This document shows positions 10,937 through 21,300 of a stretch of 64,000 bases of DNA, one piece after another. Location: assembly GCA_030760725.1 (NCBI GenBank), contig JASWHV010000018.1, forward strand, positions 25,142,273 through 25,206,272, written 5' to 3'. Below the pieces are notes generated by a model. That model worked only from the letters and a program-made list of their open reading frames with translations. It did no database searches and had not been told where the DNA came from. The stretch is from Neostapfia colusana (taxonomy: Eukaryota; Streptophyta; Magnoliopsida; Poales; Poaceae). Every line of letters begins with the position of its first letter. The first letter of the stretch is position 1. The position numbers were made by a program, and so were the translations under genes.

Positions 10937-11799
10937 AGCAAAAATAGGACAGTACATTCTTTTTGTAATAAACTCCATAGAGTCCAGGAGCAGCGCTCGG
11001 AGCAGCTAAGCCCCAGGGGACTGTACAGGACCACATTCAGCTTTGCCTGGTTCCGACTCCAAGCGCGTAGAGTCTTGCTTCCCCTCTTAATGGGGCGGGT
11101 CGTGGCCTCCATGTTTAGCCTGCCTTCCTCCTGTGGAAAAATTGTGCGAAAAGAAATCTGCTCTACTTTGCTCTTTCCTCGTACTCATTTAAATTGTGTA
11201 TTAAGTTTTTTTAACCACCCTTGCAGTGCATGGTTGCCATGTGCTCAGCTCCCCCTCTCTACAGTCCTCAAGCACCAAGCATATGGTTGGGGGCTATAAG
11301 TAAAATAAGGCTATGAGATAAGGGAGGGGGAGCCCCCAAGGATAATTACGTTTCCTCTACCTGTGTGCAGGGCCTCCAGGCTATGGCGACAGGGACTACA
11401 TAAAGCGGGGGGAAAGGAGCTATCAACAGCACCAGCCCAGGACTGGAAGGACCGGGCCCCGCCCCTTCAGCAGGGGCGAGGCCCGAAGGCCCCACGTGTC
11501 CAGCGGGTCCGGAGCTCTCGCCTCCCCTGAGGAGGGCTCCGGGCTCGCCACGTGGCAGGCGGAAACCGGACCTCCCCTCGGTGGGAGGGCTCCGAAAGCC
11601 CTACGTGTCCAACATGGCCGGAGCTCCCGCCTCTTAAGGAGGGGGTCCGGACCCGCCACATGGCAGGCAGATTTGGAGCTCCCCAAAGGGCGAGATCCGG
11701 AGACCCCCGGGGGCCGCTAACACGGTTAGGACCCGGGGAGGGTGTCTATGCAGAGCTCCGAGATTGGAGATGGCCTCTGAGTACCTTGCGGAGCTAAGG
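10937..11799 (+). other. Z 3' noncoding region, copy B
   Basis: Near-identical to 6285-7147. No gene seen. G-box-bearing blocks lie at about 11485-11680. Confidence 0.75.
11795..11799. other. Target site duplication of W, left (TAAGG)
   Basis: TAAGG directly before the W LTR, repeated at 21070-21074. The uninterrupted sequence at the related site in S (58318-58326, CTAAGGACTC) confirms the join. Confidence 0.95.
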
Positions 11800-12898
11800 T
11801 GTCGAAGTGTGCGATCGACACTTCCCCCGGGCCTGCACTGGGCAGCCCGCGGAGGTTCTTTTTTTGGAGGGGCTAGTTCCTAGCGGAGAGCTTGCGCGGA
11901 TGGACGAGTTAGTGAGAGCTTGACACGGGGAGTTTTACGTGGTTCAGGCCGCCGGAGCGTAAAACCCTACGTCCATGGCGAGCTATGGAGCTCGCTGTAT
12001 TGCTTGCTGCTCAGGGCCTGGGGCCTGAGCTTGGGGGTGAGTTACAGCTTGAGAGTGTGTGGCTAGCATATGAGTTGCAGAATGCGAACCCTTGCTATCG
12101 ACGCCTACCCGAGCCTTTTATAGTCCAAGGCTCGGGCGGCTTACAAGGGAAGCCGGGACCCGACAGGTGGTCCCGGGAAGATTGTCTATTATCTACCGTA
12201 TCTGTAGTTACGCCGGTGGTTGCCTCTGGTCGAAGGCTTCTGAGTCTTCATTTTGCCGCCCTGCCCATGCCGCGCACTAGTCATAGTGGTTGATGACGGC
12301 GCAGGCGGCATGGGATGTCTTGTCGCGGCGTTTATTACCTGGCAGGTTCTGACACCGCGCGCCAGTCTGTGATGCGACTGGACGCAACGGCACCTAACAG
12401 GCGTGTGCTCCGCGTTTCCGCGTCTTGGGAAGACGCGGGCCTTGAATACCTTGTACGGGCAAAGTGAGGGGCGCCTTTACGCCCGCTGCCTACCGCTCGG
12501 GGGCAGGCAGCACCGTTCTTCCAGCCATGTGGCGGGTCCGTAGCTCTTCTCTGAGGAGAGGGAGGTCCGGTCCCACTGGACGCGTGGCGCCTTCGGACCT
12601 CTCTCGCGCGGAGGGGGAGGTCCGGCTTCTGCATGCCACGTGGCGGGCCCGGAGCTCACCTCTGAGGAGAGGGAGGTCCGGCCCCGCTGGACGCGTGGTG
12701 CCTTCCGACCTCTCTCCCGCGGAGGGGGAGGTCCGGCTTCTGTATGCCACGTGGCGGGCCCGGAGCACTCCTCTGAGGAGAGGGATGTCCGGCCCCACCA
12801 GACGCGTGGCGCCTTCGGAGCTCTCCCTGCGGAGAAGGGCGAGCACCTTAGGCATTTCACCCTGTGCGAGGGGGTACCCCATATCTCAGGTACCGACA
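11800..12898 (-). repeat. 3' LTR of W
   Basis: 1099 bp. It differs from the 5' LTR at scattered positions, so insertion is not recent. TATA (reverse) at 12115-12122 lies inside perfect 10-bp arms CCCGAGCCTT/AAGGCTCGGG (12108-12136). Confidence 0.95.
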
Positions 12899-13736
12899 GT
12901 GGCCCCCGGGCCCATCTTGGGGGAGATAGCGAGCCCAAGGTGGGACCTCCGTCTCTTCCGATCCGCGCACTTTCTCTAAGTCCCGACTTGGCCGCTGCCG
13001 GAGCACGAACGGCAGCGGGGTCGTGAGAGCGTGCGCTCACTTGATGATTGCTTTTACTGCGGCGACGGGAGCCCCGGCCATGTTGAACACGCAGGGCTTT
13101 CGGAGCTCTTCCACCGCGGGGGTAGGTCCGGCTTCCGCCTGCCACGTGGCGAGCCCGGAGCCCCTCTCAAGGAAGGAGAGAGTTCCGGGCCTGCTGGACA
13201 CGTGGGGCCCCTGGGTCCCGCACCCTCTAGCCCCGGGTCAAAGTAGTTGGTAGCTCCTTTCCCCCTACTTCACGCAGTCCCCGTTGCCGCAACCTGGAAG
13301 TCCTGCACACAGGTAGAGGAAATGTAATTCTCCTTGGGGGCTCCCCCTCCCTTGTCTCAGTCTTATTTGACTTACAGCCCCCAACCATATGCTTGATGCT
13401 TGGGGATTTGTAGAGAGGGAGAGCTGAGCACATGGCAACCATGTACTGCAAGGGTGATAAAAAATAACTCAATTCACAATTCAAATGAGTACAAGGAAAG
13501 AGCAAAGTAGGGCAGGCTTCTTTTCGTACAACCTTCCATAGGAGGAAGGCAGGCTAAACATGGAGGCCACGACCCACCCCATTATGAGGGGAAGCAAGAC
13601 TCTACGCGCTTGGAGTCGGAACCAGGCAAAGCTGAACGTAGTCCTGGACCGTCCCCTGGGGTTTAGCTGCTCCGAGCGCTGCTCCTGGACTCTATGGGGT
13701 TCATTACGAAAAGAAAGTACTGACCTATTTTTGCTC
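12899..13736 (-). other. W 3' noncoding region and putative polypurine tract
   Basis: No gene seen. The conserved GGGCCCGGGGGCCAC block (minus strand, from about 12899) abuts the 3' LTR. G-box-like blocks lie near 13130-13200. Confidence 0.7.
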
Positions 13737-16700
13737 TTAGGGGTAGAACTTACGGAGGTGTTCTATGTTCCAAGGATTCGGGAGCAGGTCCCCATCCTCG
13801 GTGGAAAGGCGCACACACCCGGGGCGGCATACTTTCATGACTCGGATGGGGCCTTCCCAACTAGGGGAGAGTTTGTGGGCCCCTTCACGAGAAAGTATGC
13901 GCCGCAACACCAGGTCACCTTCCTGCAGCTCCCAGGCACGCACAGACCTCTGGTGGTAGCGCCGAAGCGCCTGTCTGTACCGCGCGTTACGGAGTGCTGC
14001 ATGTAATCGGACCTCGTCGACGAGGTCAATTTCTCCACGCCGGAGGTTGTCCTGCGTGGCTTCGTCGTAAGCCCGGACACGGTGAGACTTCATGGTGACT
14101 TCTGGAGGAAGTACAGCTTCAGCCCCGTACACCATGAAGAAGGGTGTCTCCCCGGTGGCCCGGCTCTGGGATGTCCGGTTAGCCCATAGCGTGCTCGGAA
14201 GTTCATCTACCCAATTGGCACCATGTTTCTTCAGGCTGGCGAAGGTACGAGTCTTGAGGCCCCGGAGAATCTCCGCATTGGCCCTCTCGACTTGCCCATT
14301 GCTCTTCGGGTGAGCGACAGAGGCATAGCATACCTGAATGCCAAGGTCCTCGCAGTAGTCTTGGAACGCTGCGCTGGTGAACTGGGTCCCATTGTCAGTG
14401 ATGATCCTGTTTGGGACCCCGAACCGGCAGACAATGGATCTGATGAATTTTACTGCTGATTGTTTATTGATGGTGACAACTGGTGTTGCTTCCGGCCACT
14501 TGGTGAACTTGTCGATAGCGACATAGAGGTACCGGAACCCCCCGACGGTTCTGGGGAATGGTCCCAGGATGTCCAGCCCCCACACGGCAAACGGCCACGA
14601 GGGCGGGATCATCTGTACCACCTGAGCCGGTGTATGGATCTGCTTGGCGTGGAACTGGCACGCCTTGCAGCTCTCGACCAGCTTGACGGCATCCTGGAGT
14701 GCTGTCGGCCAGTAGAAGCCATGCCGGAAGGCTTTACCGACAAGCGTGCGTGAGGAAGAATGACTTCCACATTCGCCTCCATGGATCTCAGCAAGCAAGT
14801 TGCAGCCTTCCCCCTGGGTTATACACCGCAATAGGATGTGGTTGGCGCCACGCCGGTAGAGATCCCCCTCTACCAGCGCGTACCTCTTAGCCATACGCAC
14901 AATCCGTTCAGCGGTTGCATGTTCATCAGGGAGGATATTGTCCTTCAAGTAGTCCCGGATCTCTGTGATCCATGCATCGGGTCTGACTTGAGCTTCTGGA
15001 TCTTGAGCGCTGGGTTGCACGGAGTCCCCAGTGACGCTTACGATCCTTGGTGGCGCCCACGGTTGTAGGGCCACCGGGACCGCCAGCTTCGAGGTGCTGG
15101 TCAAGCCCCCTTCACCCGGCTCGGCGGGCCGGGCTGTGGGCCGCAGCAACGTCCTCTCGAAGACTCCTTCGGGCGCAGGGGCTCCGGTGGAAGCCTTCGT
15201 TGAAAGGTCATCGGCTGCGGTATTACCGGCGCGCGGTACGTGGTGCAGGTCCAAGGCGAGGAATTCTTTCTCCAACATCTGCACGTGAAGCAGATATGCA
15301 GCTAGCTGGGGGTCATTGCAGGAGCATTCGCCCTTGACTTGCTTGATGACCAGCTGGGAGTCGCCCTGTGCCAACAACTGGCGAGCGCCTAAAGACAGGG
15401 CTGTCTGCAGGCCAAAGATGAGTGCTTCATACTCCGCCATGTTGTTGGTTGACTTGAAATTGAGACACACCATATACCCAAACTGTTCCCCCGATGGCAT
15501 GAGGAGCAGTACGCCGGCACCGGCTCCCTGCTTTCGCGAGGAGCCGTCGAAGAAGAGTGTCCAGTGGGGTTCGGTGAAGACCGGAGCTTGGTGCTCCGGT
15601 TCTCCGCCCCCATGGCCCCCTGGGTCAGCCTCCGTTGGTGTCCACTCCGCCACAAAGTCGGCCAGTGCTTGGCTCTTGACTGCATGGCATGGGAGGAAGT
15701 CCAACTCAAACTCCGCCAGCTCCGCCGCCCATTTAGCAACGTTGCCAGTAGCATGGGGGCTGTGAAGAATTGTCTTCAGTGGATACGAGGTGACTACCGA
15801 GACCCGGTGGGCCTGGAAGTAATGGAGGAGCTTCCTAGAGGCAACGAGAACCGCATACAGCAGCTTGTGGACTTCCAGGTACCTTGTCTTGGCATCATGA
15901 AGTACTTCGCTGATGTAGTAGACAGGCCTCTGTACGGTTCGAACCCTCTTTCTCAGGCCAGGGAGGTCCTCGTCCATTGGCCCACTGGAGGTGGGCGGAC
16001 CCACGGGGGCCTCCGGGAGCTGGGACCCAGAGGCCCTTAAGCTATCTTGATTGTCCGGGAGCTCCGGGGGGTCTTGGGGGACCTCTGGGAGGTCCCATTT
16101 GGCCCCCAGGGGGTCCCGCGGGGCCCCCTGGGGTTTATCTTGGAGGTCCGGGAGACTGCCCAGGACCTCCGGGAGGCCGACCTGGGCCTCCGGGAGGTTG
16201 CCTTGGAGGCCCGGGAGACCGTCTTGGTCCTGCGGGGCCTCCTGTCGTCTGTCTTCTGCTACTGGAGCAGGTTGTGAAGATGAGGGGTCCGGCCGCTCTG
16301 CGACGAGGACCATACTCACTACTTCAGTTGTCGCCGCGATGTAGAGCAACAGGTGCTCTCCGGGCTTAGGGGCTACCATGATTGGTAGGGTCGTCAGGAG
16401 TCGCTTCAACTCCTGGAAAGCCTCTTCTGCTTCGTCAGTCCAGGCAAAAGGCCCTGACTTGCGCAGGAGCTTAAAGAAAGGGAGTGCCCGCTCTGCTAGC
16501 CTCGGTATAAACCGACTCAGCGCGGCTAGACATCCTGTGAGTTTCTGGACATCCTTGACGTGGGCAGGGGGCCGCATCAAGTCGATGGCTTTGATCTTCT
16601 CTGGGTTGGCCTCAATCCCCCGGTGCGAGACCAGGAACCCTAAGAGCTTCCCAGAGGACACGCCGAACACACATTTATCTGGGTTCAGCTTGGTGCGTGT

Positions 16701-17366
16701 AGAGCGCAACTTGTCAAAGACTAAGGCTAGGTTATCTAGCAGGGACGGACCCTGTTTGACCTTGATAACTATGTCATCGACATACACCTCAACCATGTCT
16801 CTTATTAACTCCCCAAAGGTTTTGTGCATTGCCCGCACAAAGGTGGGGGGTGCATTCTTTAGGCCGTAAGGCATAGACACATAGCAATAAAGGCCGTCTA
16901 CTGTGATGAAGGAGGTGTGCTCCTCGTCCTCCCTAGACATGGGGATCTGATGGAAACCCGAGTAGGCGTCTAGGAAGCACAGCATATCACAGCCTGATGT
17001 TGAGTCTACTATTTGATCTATTCTAGGGCGAGGGAATGGATCTTTAGGACATGCCTTATTGAGACTGGTGTAGTCGATGCACATCCGGAGCTTCCCGCCA
17101 GCCTTCGGGACAACGACGGGGTTTGCCAACCATCGAGGGTGGTGGACCTCCCGTATGAAGCCAGCGTCCAGCAGCTTCTTGACTTCTTCACGGATGAAGT
17201 TCTGCCGCTCGATGGACTGCTTGCGGGGCTTCTGTTGAACCGGCCGGGCGTCGGGGAAGACTTTCAAGTGGTGCTCGATCACCTTCCTGGGGATCCCCGG
17301 CATCTGTGACGGCTGCCATGCAAACACGTCGACGTTGTGCCGGAGGAAGGTGACGAGCGCGCCTTC
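13737..17366 (-). CDS. pol: W pol: RT, RNase H, archaeal-type RNase H, integrase
   Basis: Open from the base after the UAG at 17367 to the stop at 13737. The first Met is at 17327, but an own start is doubtful because the frame is continuous with gag-protease. Numbered from that Met (1196 aa): RT about 45-260 with YVDD at 182-185; RT-linked RNase H about 300-560, interrupted by a Pro-rich repeat, with its first catalytic Asp position reading YIAATTE; second RNase H about 585-725 with D594, E632, D656, D706; integrase with an HHCC finger and D919, D978, E1014 (35 residues between the last two). The C-terminus ends HLRKFYP with no chromodomain seen. All catalytic residues of RT, second RNase H and integrase are present. 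It makes cDNA from element RNA and inserts it. Confidence 0.95.
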   Translation of the reverse strand, partial: EGALVTFLRHNVDVFAWQPSQMPGIPRKVIEHHLKVFPDARPVQQKPRKQSIERQNFIREEVKKLLDAGFIREVHHPRWLANPVVVPKAGGKLRMCIDYTSLNKACPKDPFPRPRIDQIVDSTSGCDMLCFLDAYSGFHQIPMSREDEEHTSFITVDGLYCYVSMPYGLKNAPPTFVRAMHKTFGELIRDMVEVYVDDIVIKVKQGPSLLDNLALVFDKLRSTRTKLNPDKCVFGVSSGKLLGFLVSHRGIEANPEKIKAIDLMRPPAHVKDVQKLTGCLAALSRFIPRLAERALPFFKLLRKSGPFAWTDEAEEAFQELKRLLTTLPIMVAPKPGEHLLLYIAATTEVVSMVLVAERPDPSSSQPAPVAEDRRQEAPQDQDGLPGLQGNLPEAQVGLPEVLGSLPDLQDKPQGAPRDPLGAKWDLPEVPQDPPELPDNQDSLRASGSQLPEAPVGPPTSSGPMDEDLPGLRKRVRTVQRPVYYISEVLHDAKTRYLEVHKLLYAVLVASRKLLHYFQAHRVSVVTSYPLKTILHSPHATGNVAKWAAELAEFELDFLPCHAVKSQALADFVAEWTPTEADPGGHGGGEPEHQAPVFTEPHWTLFFDGSSRKQGAGAGVLLLMPSGEQFGYMVCLNFKSTNNMAEYEALIFGLQTALSLGARQLLAQGDSQLVIKQVKGECSCNDPQLAAYLLHVQMLEKEFLALDLHHVPRAGNTAADDLSTKASTGAPAPEGVFERTLLRPTARPAEPGEGGLTSTSKLAVPVALQPWAPPRIVSVTGDSVQPSAQDPEAQVRPDAWITEIRDYLKDNILPDEHATAERIVRMAKRYALVEGDLYRRGANHILLRCITQGEGCNLLAEIHGGECGSHSSSRTLVGKAFRHGFYWPTALQDAVKLVESCKACQFHAKQIHTPAQVVQMIPPSWPFAVWGLDILGPFPRTVGGFRYLYVAIDKFTKWPEATPVVTINKQSAVKFIRSIVCRFGVPNRIITDNGTQFTSAAFQDYCEDLGIQVCYASVAHPKSNGQVERANAEILRGLKTRTFASLKKHGANWVDELPSTLWANRTSQSRATGETPFFMVYGAEAVLPPEVTMKSHRVRAYDEATQDNLRRGEIDLVDEVRLHAALRNARYRQALRRYHQRSVRAWELQEGDLVLRRILSREGAHKLSPSWEGPIRVMKVCRPGCVRLSTEDGDLLPNPWNIEHLRKFYP

Positions 17367-17369
17367 CTA
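17345..17369 (-). promoter_or_regulatory. In-frame UAG with downstream hairpin between protease and RT (W)
   Basis: Minus strand AAA TAG GAA GGC. Arms GGAAGG (17367-17362) and CCTTCC (17350-17345) enclose an 11-base loop; the first G is the last base of the stop. The frame is open on both sides, so a stop-codon readthrough site is suggested (inference). C has the same arrangement. Confidence 0.55.
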
Positions 17370-19913
17370 TTTACTATCCAGGCCCCAGGCTACCCGGGTG
17401 GTCTGGGTAGCTTCGGCGCCGACTTGGACGACCTTTAAGGGGACGCCGCCCTCGCCGAGAGGTTGCACCCGGGGTGCTGTGGTGGAAGCACGGTGACGTG
17501 CACACGGGCGGAGCTGGTCTGATTCCGTATTGCCGGGGGCTGAGGCCCCAGCTGTCGCGAGTGCTTGGAGCTTCTCCAGGGCTGACACTGCAGCAGTGCG
17601 GTCCCCACAAATCCTGAGAACACCTGTCGGTGTTGGCATCTTCAGGACAAGGTAGCCGTAATGGGCTACAGCCATGAACCGGTACAGGGCTGGCCTGCCG
17701 ATTATGGCGTTGAAGGGGAGGTCTATCTCCGCTACGTCGAACAGAATGTACTCTGTTCGATAGCTGTCCGGAGCCCCGAAGGTCACCGGGAGACTAATGC
17801 TGCCGTAGGGGATAACCTGTCCCGGCCCTACCCCAGACAACGGACTCGACGGGGTGAGGTTGGCCATCGGGATTTGCAGCTTCTGGAAAGCTGCACGGCT
17901 GATGAGGTTCAGCCCAGCCCCACCATCCACCAAAACGTGGTACATTCTCACGTTGGCGATGGTAGGGGCCACCAGGAGCGGCAGTTGGCCGGCCCCAGCT
18001 ATGTTCCTGGGGCAGTCGGTGGCATCAAAGCTGATGGGTGTCCCCATCCACTTTAGGTGCGGTGCAGCACTTGGGAGTGGCGCCACCGACGCTACAGCTC
18101 GGCGCAGAGTCTTGACTGCGCTTCGGGACGAGGGGTCGGCGGACCCGCCGTATATGACGTAGAGCTTCTTCTGACGCTCATCGCCGCTGGAGCCAGAATC
18201 CTCGTGATTGCGTGCCGCCTTCACGACACGTGGAGGCTCCTGGATCTCCTCTGGGTGGTCGATGTTGTCTGGAACATCCACCCTCTGCTCATCTTCCTTT
18301 GGACGGAAGGGCAGGTCATCAGCCCGCTGCCGCTTCTCCTTGCGGAAGCGCTCTGCGAGCCTTCGGATCTCCCGGCACTCGGCAGCAGTGTGGCGACAGC
18401 TGCCGTGCACGGGGCACATATTGTCTTTATCACCTTCTGGGATTGGTGATCTTCGCTGCTTCTTGTCGGGGCGTGGCCCCCGAGCCCCACCGAGCGTCGC
18501 TGCAGTGACGACTGGGGCTGCGGTCGGTGACTCTATCTTGCTTCTGCCTCGGTCCTTGGCCTTCCTGCTGCCTCCACAGGGGGTAGGACTGGATCCGGGC
18601 AGTCCCCGTCACTCGGAGGATGGCAGCGAGTGCCAGTTCCGTCCTTCGGCAGCTCTGGCGCATTTGTCTGCCAAGCTGAAGAGCTCTGAGACGTCGTGGA
18701 CCTCCCTGGTCGCGAGCTTCTCGAGCATCTTCCTGTCCCGGATGCCTTGCCGGAACGCCACCACCACAGAAGCATTTTGAATGTGTGGGATGGTGTTCCG
18801 CACCTGGGAGAACCGCTGGATGAAAGAGCGCAGCGACTCCCCAGGATGCTGCTGGACGGCGTGGAGGTCGAGCTCCGTGCCAGGCCGGGTGTAGGAGCTG
18901 CCGAAGTTGGCGACGAACTGCCGGCAGAGCTCACCCCAAGAGGTTATGGACCCCTGGGGTAGATTCATGAGCCAGGACCGGGCTGGGCCGGTCAAGGCGA
19001 CGGGAAAGTAGTTGGCCATGACAGCCTCATCGCCTCCTGCAGCAAGTACGGAGGTGGAGTAGATCTGGAGGAACTCCGCTGGGTTAACACTTCCGTCGTA
19101 CTTCTCGGGCAAGTGCGGGCGAAACTTGCGCGGCCACCTTGCGAAGCGAAGGTGGGGTGCAAGGGCCGCACATCCTGCACCTGCTGCTGCAGGTACTGGC
19201 GCTGCGAACAGGTGGTTCGCACCTGGCACCACGTATCCCGGCATGGGCAAGGCTGCACCGTAGGCCGTGGCCGCTACTTGCGGCGCATATGGTGGTGGCA
19301 TATGTTGCGCAGCATATGCCTGAGGCGGGGCTCGCATGGCGAAGGCCTGCCCTTCAGGTTGCGTCGAGCCCGACGACATGCTGTCGCCTGCCTCATGGTT
19401 GCGACGCCTTTCTCGACGTCGCTCGAGGTACACCCGGGCGTCCTTCCTTAAGTGGCACCGTTCCAGTTCCCTTCGCAGGTCCGTCGACAGGAGCCTGGAG
19501 GAGCTGGAACCTGCCGTTAGCTCGTCAACCGTGGGTGTGCGCGTCAGCGACACAGTCGGTTGCCCCGGGCGCCGCCCTCGCCGAAACCGAGGGTTCACGG
19601 CGGCGACGATGAGGCGGTCCACCTCGCGGACCCATTGCTGGGTCGCTGAATGGGGCGCATCCCCTGCAGGTGGGTTGCGCAGCAGCGCTCTTGCTGCAGC
19701 TAGCGCACCTCCATGGTGTACGCTCAGCGCTGCAGAAGACCTCACGCTGGTCGGGGCCTGCATAGCCGGAGTCGGCGTTGCCTGAGTCGGCTGCTGGCTA
19801 CCCGCTTGTGCCGACACACTCCGTCCTGAGTGCGTCGACATGTACTCCCGGCTGGTCACGGTTCGCCGTGAATGCGGTGGGGGAGAGTTTGCCGCTGAAG
19901 GGAGCTTGGTCAT
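17367..19913 (-). pseudogene. gag: W gag-protease, one nonsense codon
   Basis: Codons 1-848 then UAG. Start MTKLPSAANS at 19913, 57 bases past the LTR. Pro/Ala-rich N-terminus with the LSVHHGG subtype; Arg/Glu-rich segment about 170-190; retrotransposon gag domain about 270-400 (WGELCRQFVANFGSSYTRPG, W326); a Cys/His cluster near CPVHGSCRHTAAEC resembling a zinc knuckle; aspartic protease with VDGGAGLNLI (D663) and NAIIGRPAL. A TGA at 18611-18609 (codon 435) replaces the sense codon seen in C; the frame is open before and after it. Gag forms the particle that packages RNA, and protease cleaves the polyprotein. As it stands it would stop before protease. Confidence 0.93.
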
Positions 19914-19950
19914 CTTCGTCGGCGGAAACTCGTCGCGCTAGGGGAAAAGC

Positions 19951-19968
19951 CCCCTACCTGGCGCGCCA
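19951..19968 (-). other. Primer binding site of W
   Basis: TGGCGCGCCAGGTAGGGG two bases inside the 5' LTR; contains the palindrome GGCGCGCC. The same site occurs in V and, with small changes, in Y, S, C, B and U. Confidence 0.75.
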
Positions 19969-19970
19969 AA

Positions 19971-21069
19971 TGTCGAAGTGTGCGATCGACACTTCCCCCG
20001 GGCCTACACTGGGCAGCCCGCGGAGGTTCTTTTTTCGGAGGGGCTAGTTCCTAGCGGAGAGCTATCGCGGATGGACGAGTTAGTGAGAGCTTGACACGTG
20101 GAGTTTTACGTGGTTCAGGCCGCCGGAGCGTAAAACCCTACGTCCACGGCGAGCTATGGAGCTCGCTGTATTGCTTGCTGCTCAGGGCCGGGGGCCTGAG
20201 CTTGGGGGTGAGTTACAGCTTGAGGGTGTGTGGCTAGCGTATGAGTTGTAGAATGCGAACCCTTGCTATCGATGCCTACCCGAGCCTTTTATAGTCCAAG
20301 GCTCGGGCGGCTTACAAGGGAAGCCGGGACCCGACAGGTGGTCCCGGGAAGATTGTCTATTATCTACCGTATCTGTAGTTACGCCTGTGGTTGCCTCTGG
20401 TCGAAGGCTTCTGAGTCTTCATTTTGCCGCCCTGCCCATGCCGCGCACTAGTCATAGTGGTTGATGACGGCGCAGGCGGCATGGGATGTCTTGTCGCGGC
20501 GTTTATTACCTGGCAGGTTCTGACACCGCGCGCCAGTCTGTGATGCGACTGGACGCAACGGCACCTGACAGGCGCGTGCTCCGCGTTTCCGCGTCTTTGG
20601 AATACACGGGCCTTGAATACCATGTACGGGCAAGGTGAGGGGCGCCTTTACGCCCGCTGCCTACCGCTCGGGGGCAGGCAGCACCGTTCTTCCAGCCACG
20701 TGGCGGGTCCGGAGCTCTTCTCTGAGGAGAGGGAGGTCCGGCCCCACTGGACGCGTGGCGCCATCGGACCTCTCTCCCGCGGAGGGGGAGGTCCGGCTTC
20801 TGCATCCCATGTGGCGGGCCCGGAGCTCACCTCTGAGGAGAGGGAGGTCCGGCCACGCTGGACGCGTGGCGCCTTCGGACCTCTCTCCCGCGGAGGGGGA
20901 GGTCCGGCTTCTGTATGCCACGTGGCGGGCCCGGAGCTCTCCTCTGAGGAGAGGGAGGTCCGGCCCGGCCAGACGCGTCGCGCCTTCGGAGCTCTCCCTG
21001 CGGAGAAGGGCGAGTACCTTAGGCATTTCACCCTGTGCGCGGGGGTACCCCATATCTCAGGTACCGACA
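19971..21069 (-). repeat. 5' LTR of W
   Basis: 1099 bp, TGTCGG...CGACA on the minus strand, with 111-bp G-box units at about 20700-20960. It drives W transcription toward lower coordinates. Confidence 0.95.
20279..20307 (-). promoter_or_regulatory. TATA box within inverted repeat, W 5' LTR
   Basis: Arms CCCGAGCCTT (20279-20288) and AAGGCTCGGG (20298-20307) are perfect; TATA (reverse) at 20286-20293. Likely the W promoter. Confidence 0.7.
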
Positions 21070-21074
21070 TAAGG
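21070..21074. other. Target site duplication of W, right (TAAGG)
   Basis: Matches 11795-11799. Z 3' sequence resumes directly (ACTCAGTCAGGC). Confidence 0.95.
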
Positions 21075-21300
21075 ACTCAGTCAGGCAAAGCCGAGAAGGA
21101 GCATCACAGACACAAATATCTTAAAGAGTCAAACTATGCGAGGCTCCATGAGCTGGACTACAGACTCGATAAAAAGAAGGAAACAAGCCCCAAGGGTCTC
21201 CTGACACGACCAGAATCCAGAAGTTGCAAGAACGGCCGCATCACCAGGCTTCAGCCCTGGCGGAACTCTCTCGCTCTATGACCCGAGCGCAGGAATCACC

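Larger units (their letters stand above)
3574..11799. repeat. 4.65-kb tandem duplication (Z segment plus LTR)
   Basis: Copy A 3574-7147 and copy B 8224-11799 are the same Z interval with scattered substitutions, separated by the LTR at 7148-8223. With the outer LTRs (2498-3573 and 11800-12898) the order is LTR-Z-LTR-Z-LTR, all LTRs minus and both Z copies plus. Confidence 0.92.
8224..11799 (+). mobile_element. Element Z segment, duplicate copy B
   Basis: Second copy of the Z interval. It is followed by the W insertion at TAAGG (11795-11799), and Z resumes at 21070 after W. Confidence 0.9.
11800..21069 (-). mobile_element. Element W, complete Tat-lineage retrotransposon (9270 bp)
   Basis: Minus strand: 5' LTR 21069-19971, PBS, gag-protease 19913-17367, in-frame UAG, pol to 13737, 3' noncoding region, 3' LTR 12898-11800. 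It has 5-bp duplications TAAGG. It has no antisense ORF in its 3' region. It is the best-preserved element in the window; only one clear nonsense codon was found apart from the conserved UAG. Confidence 0.96.
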
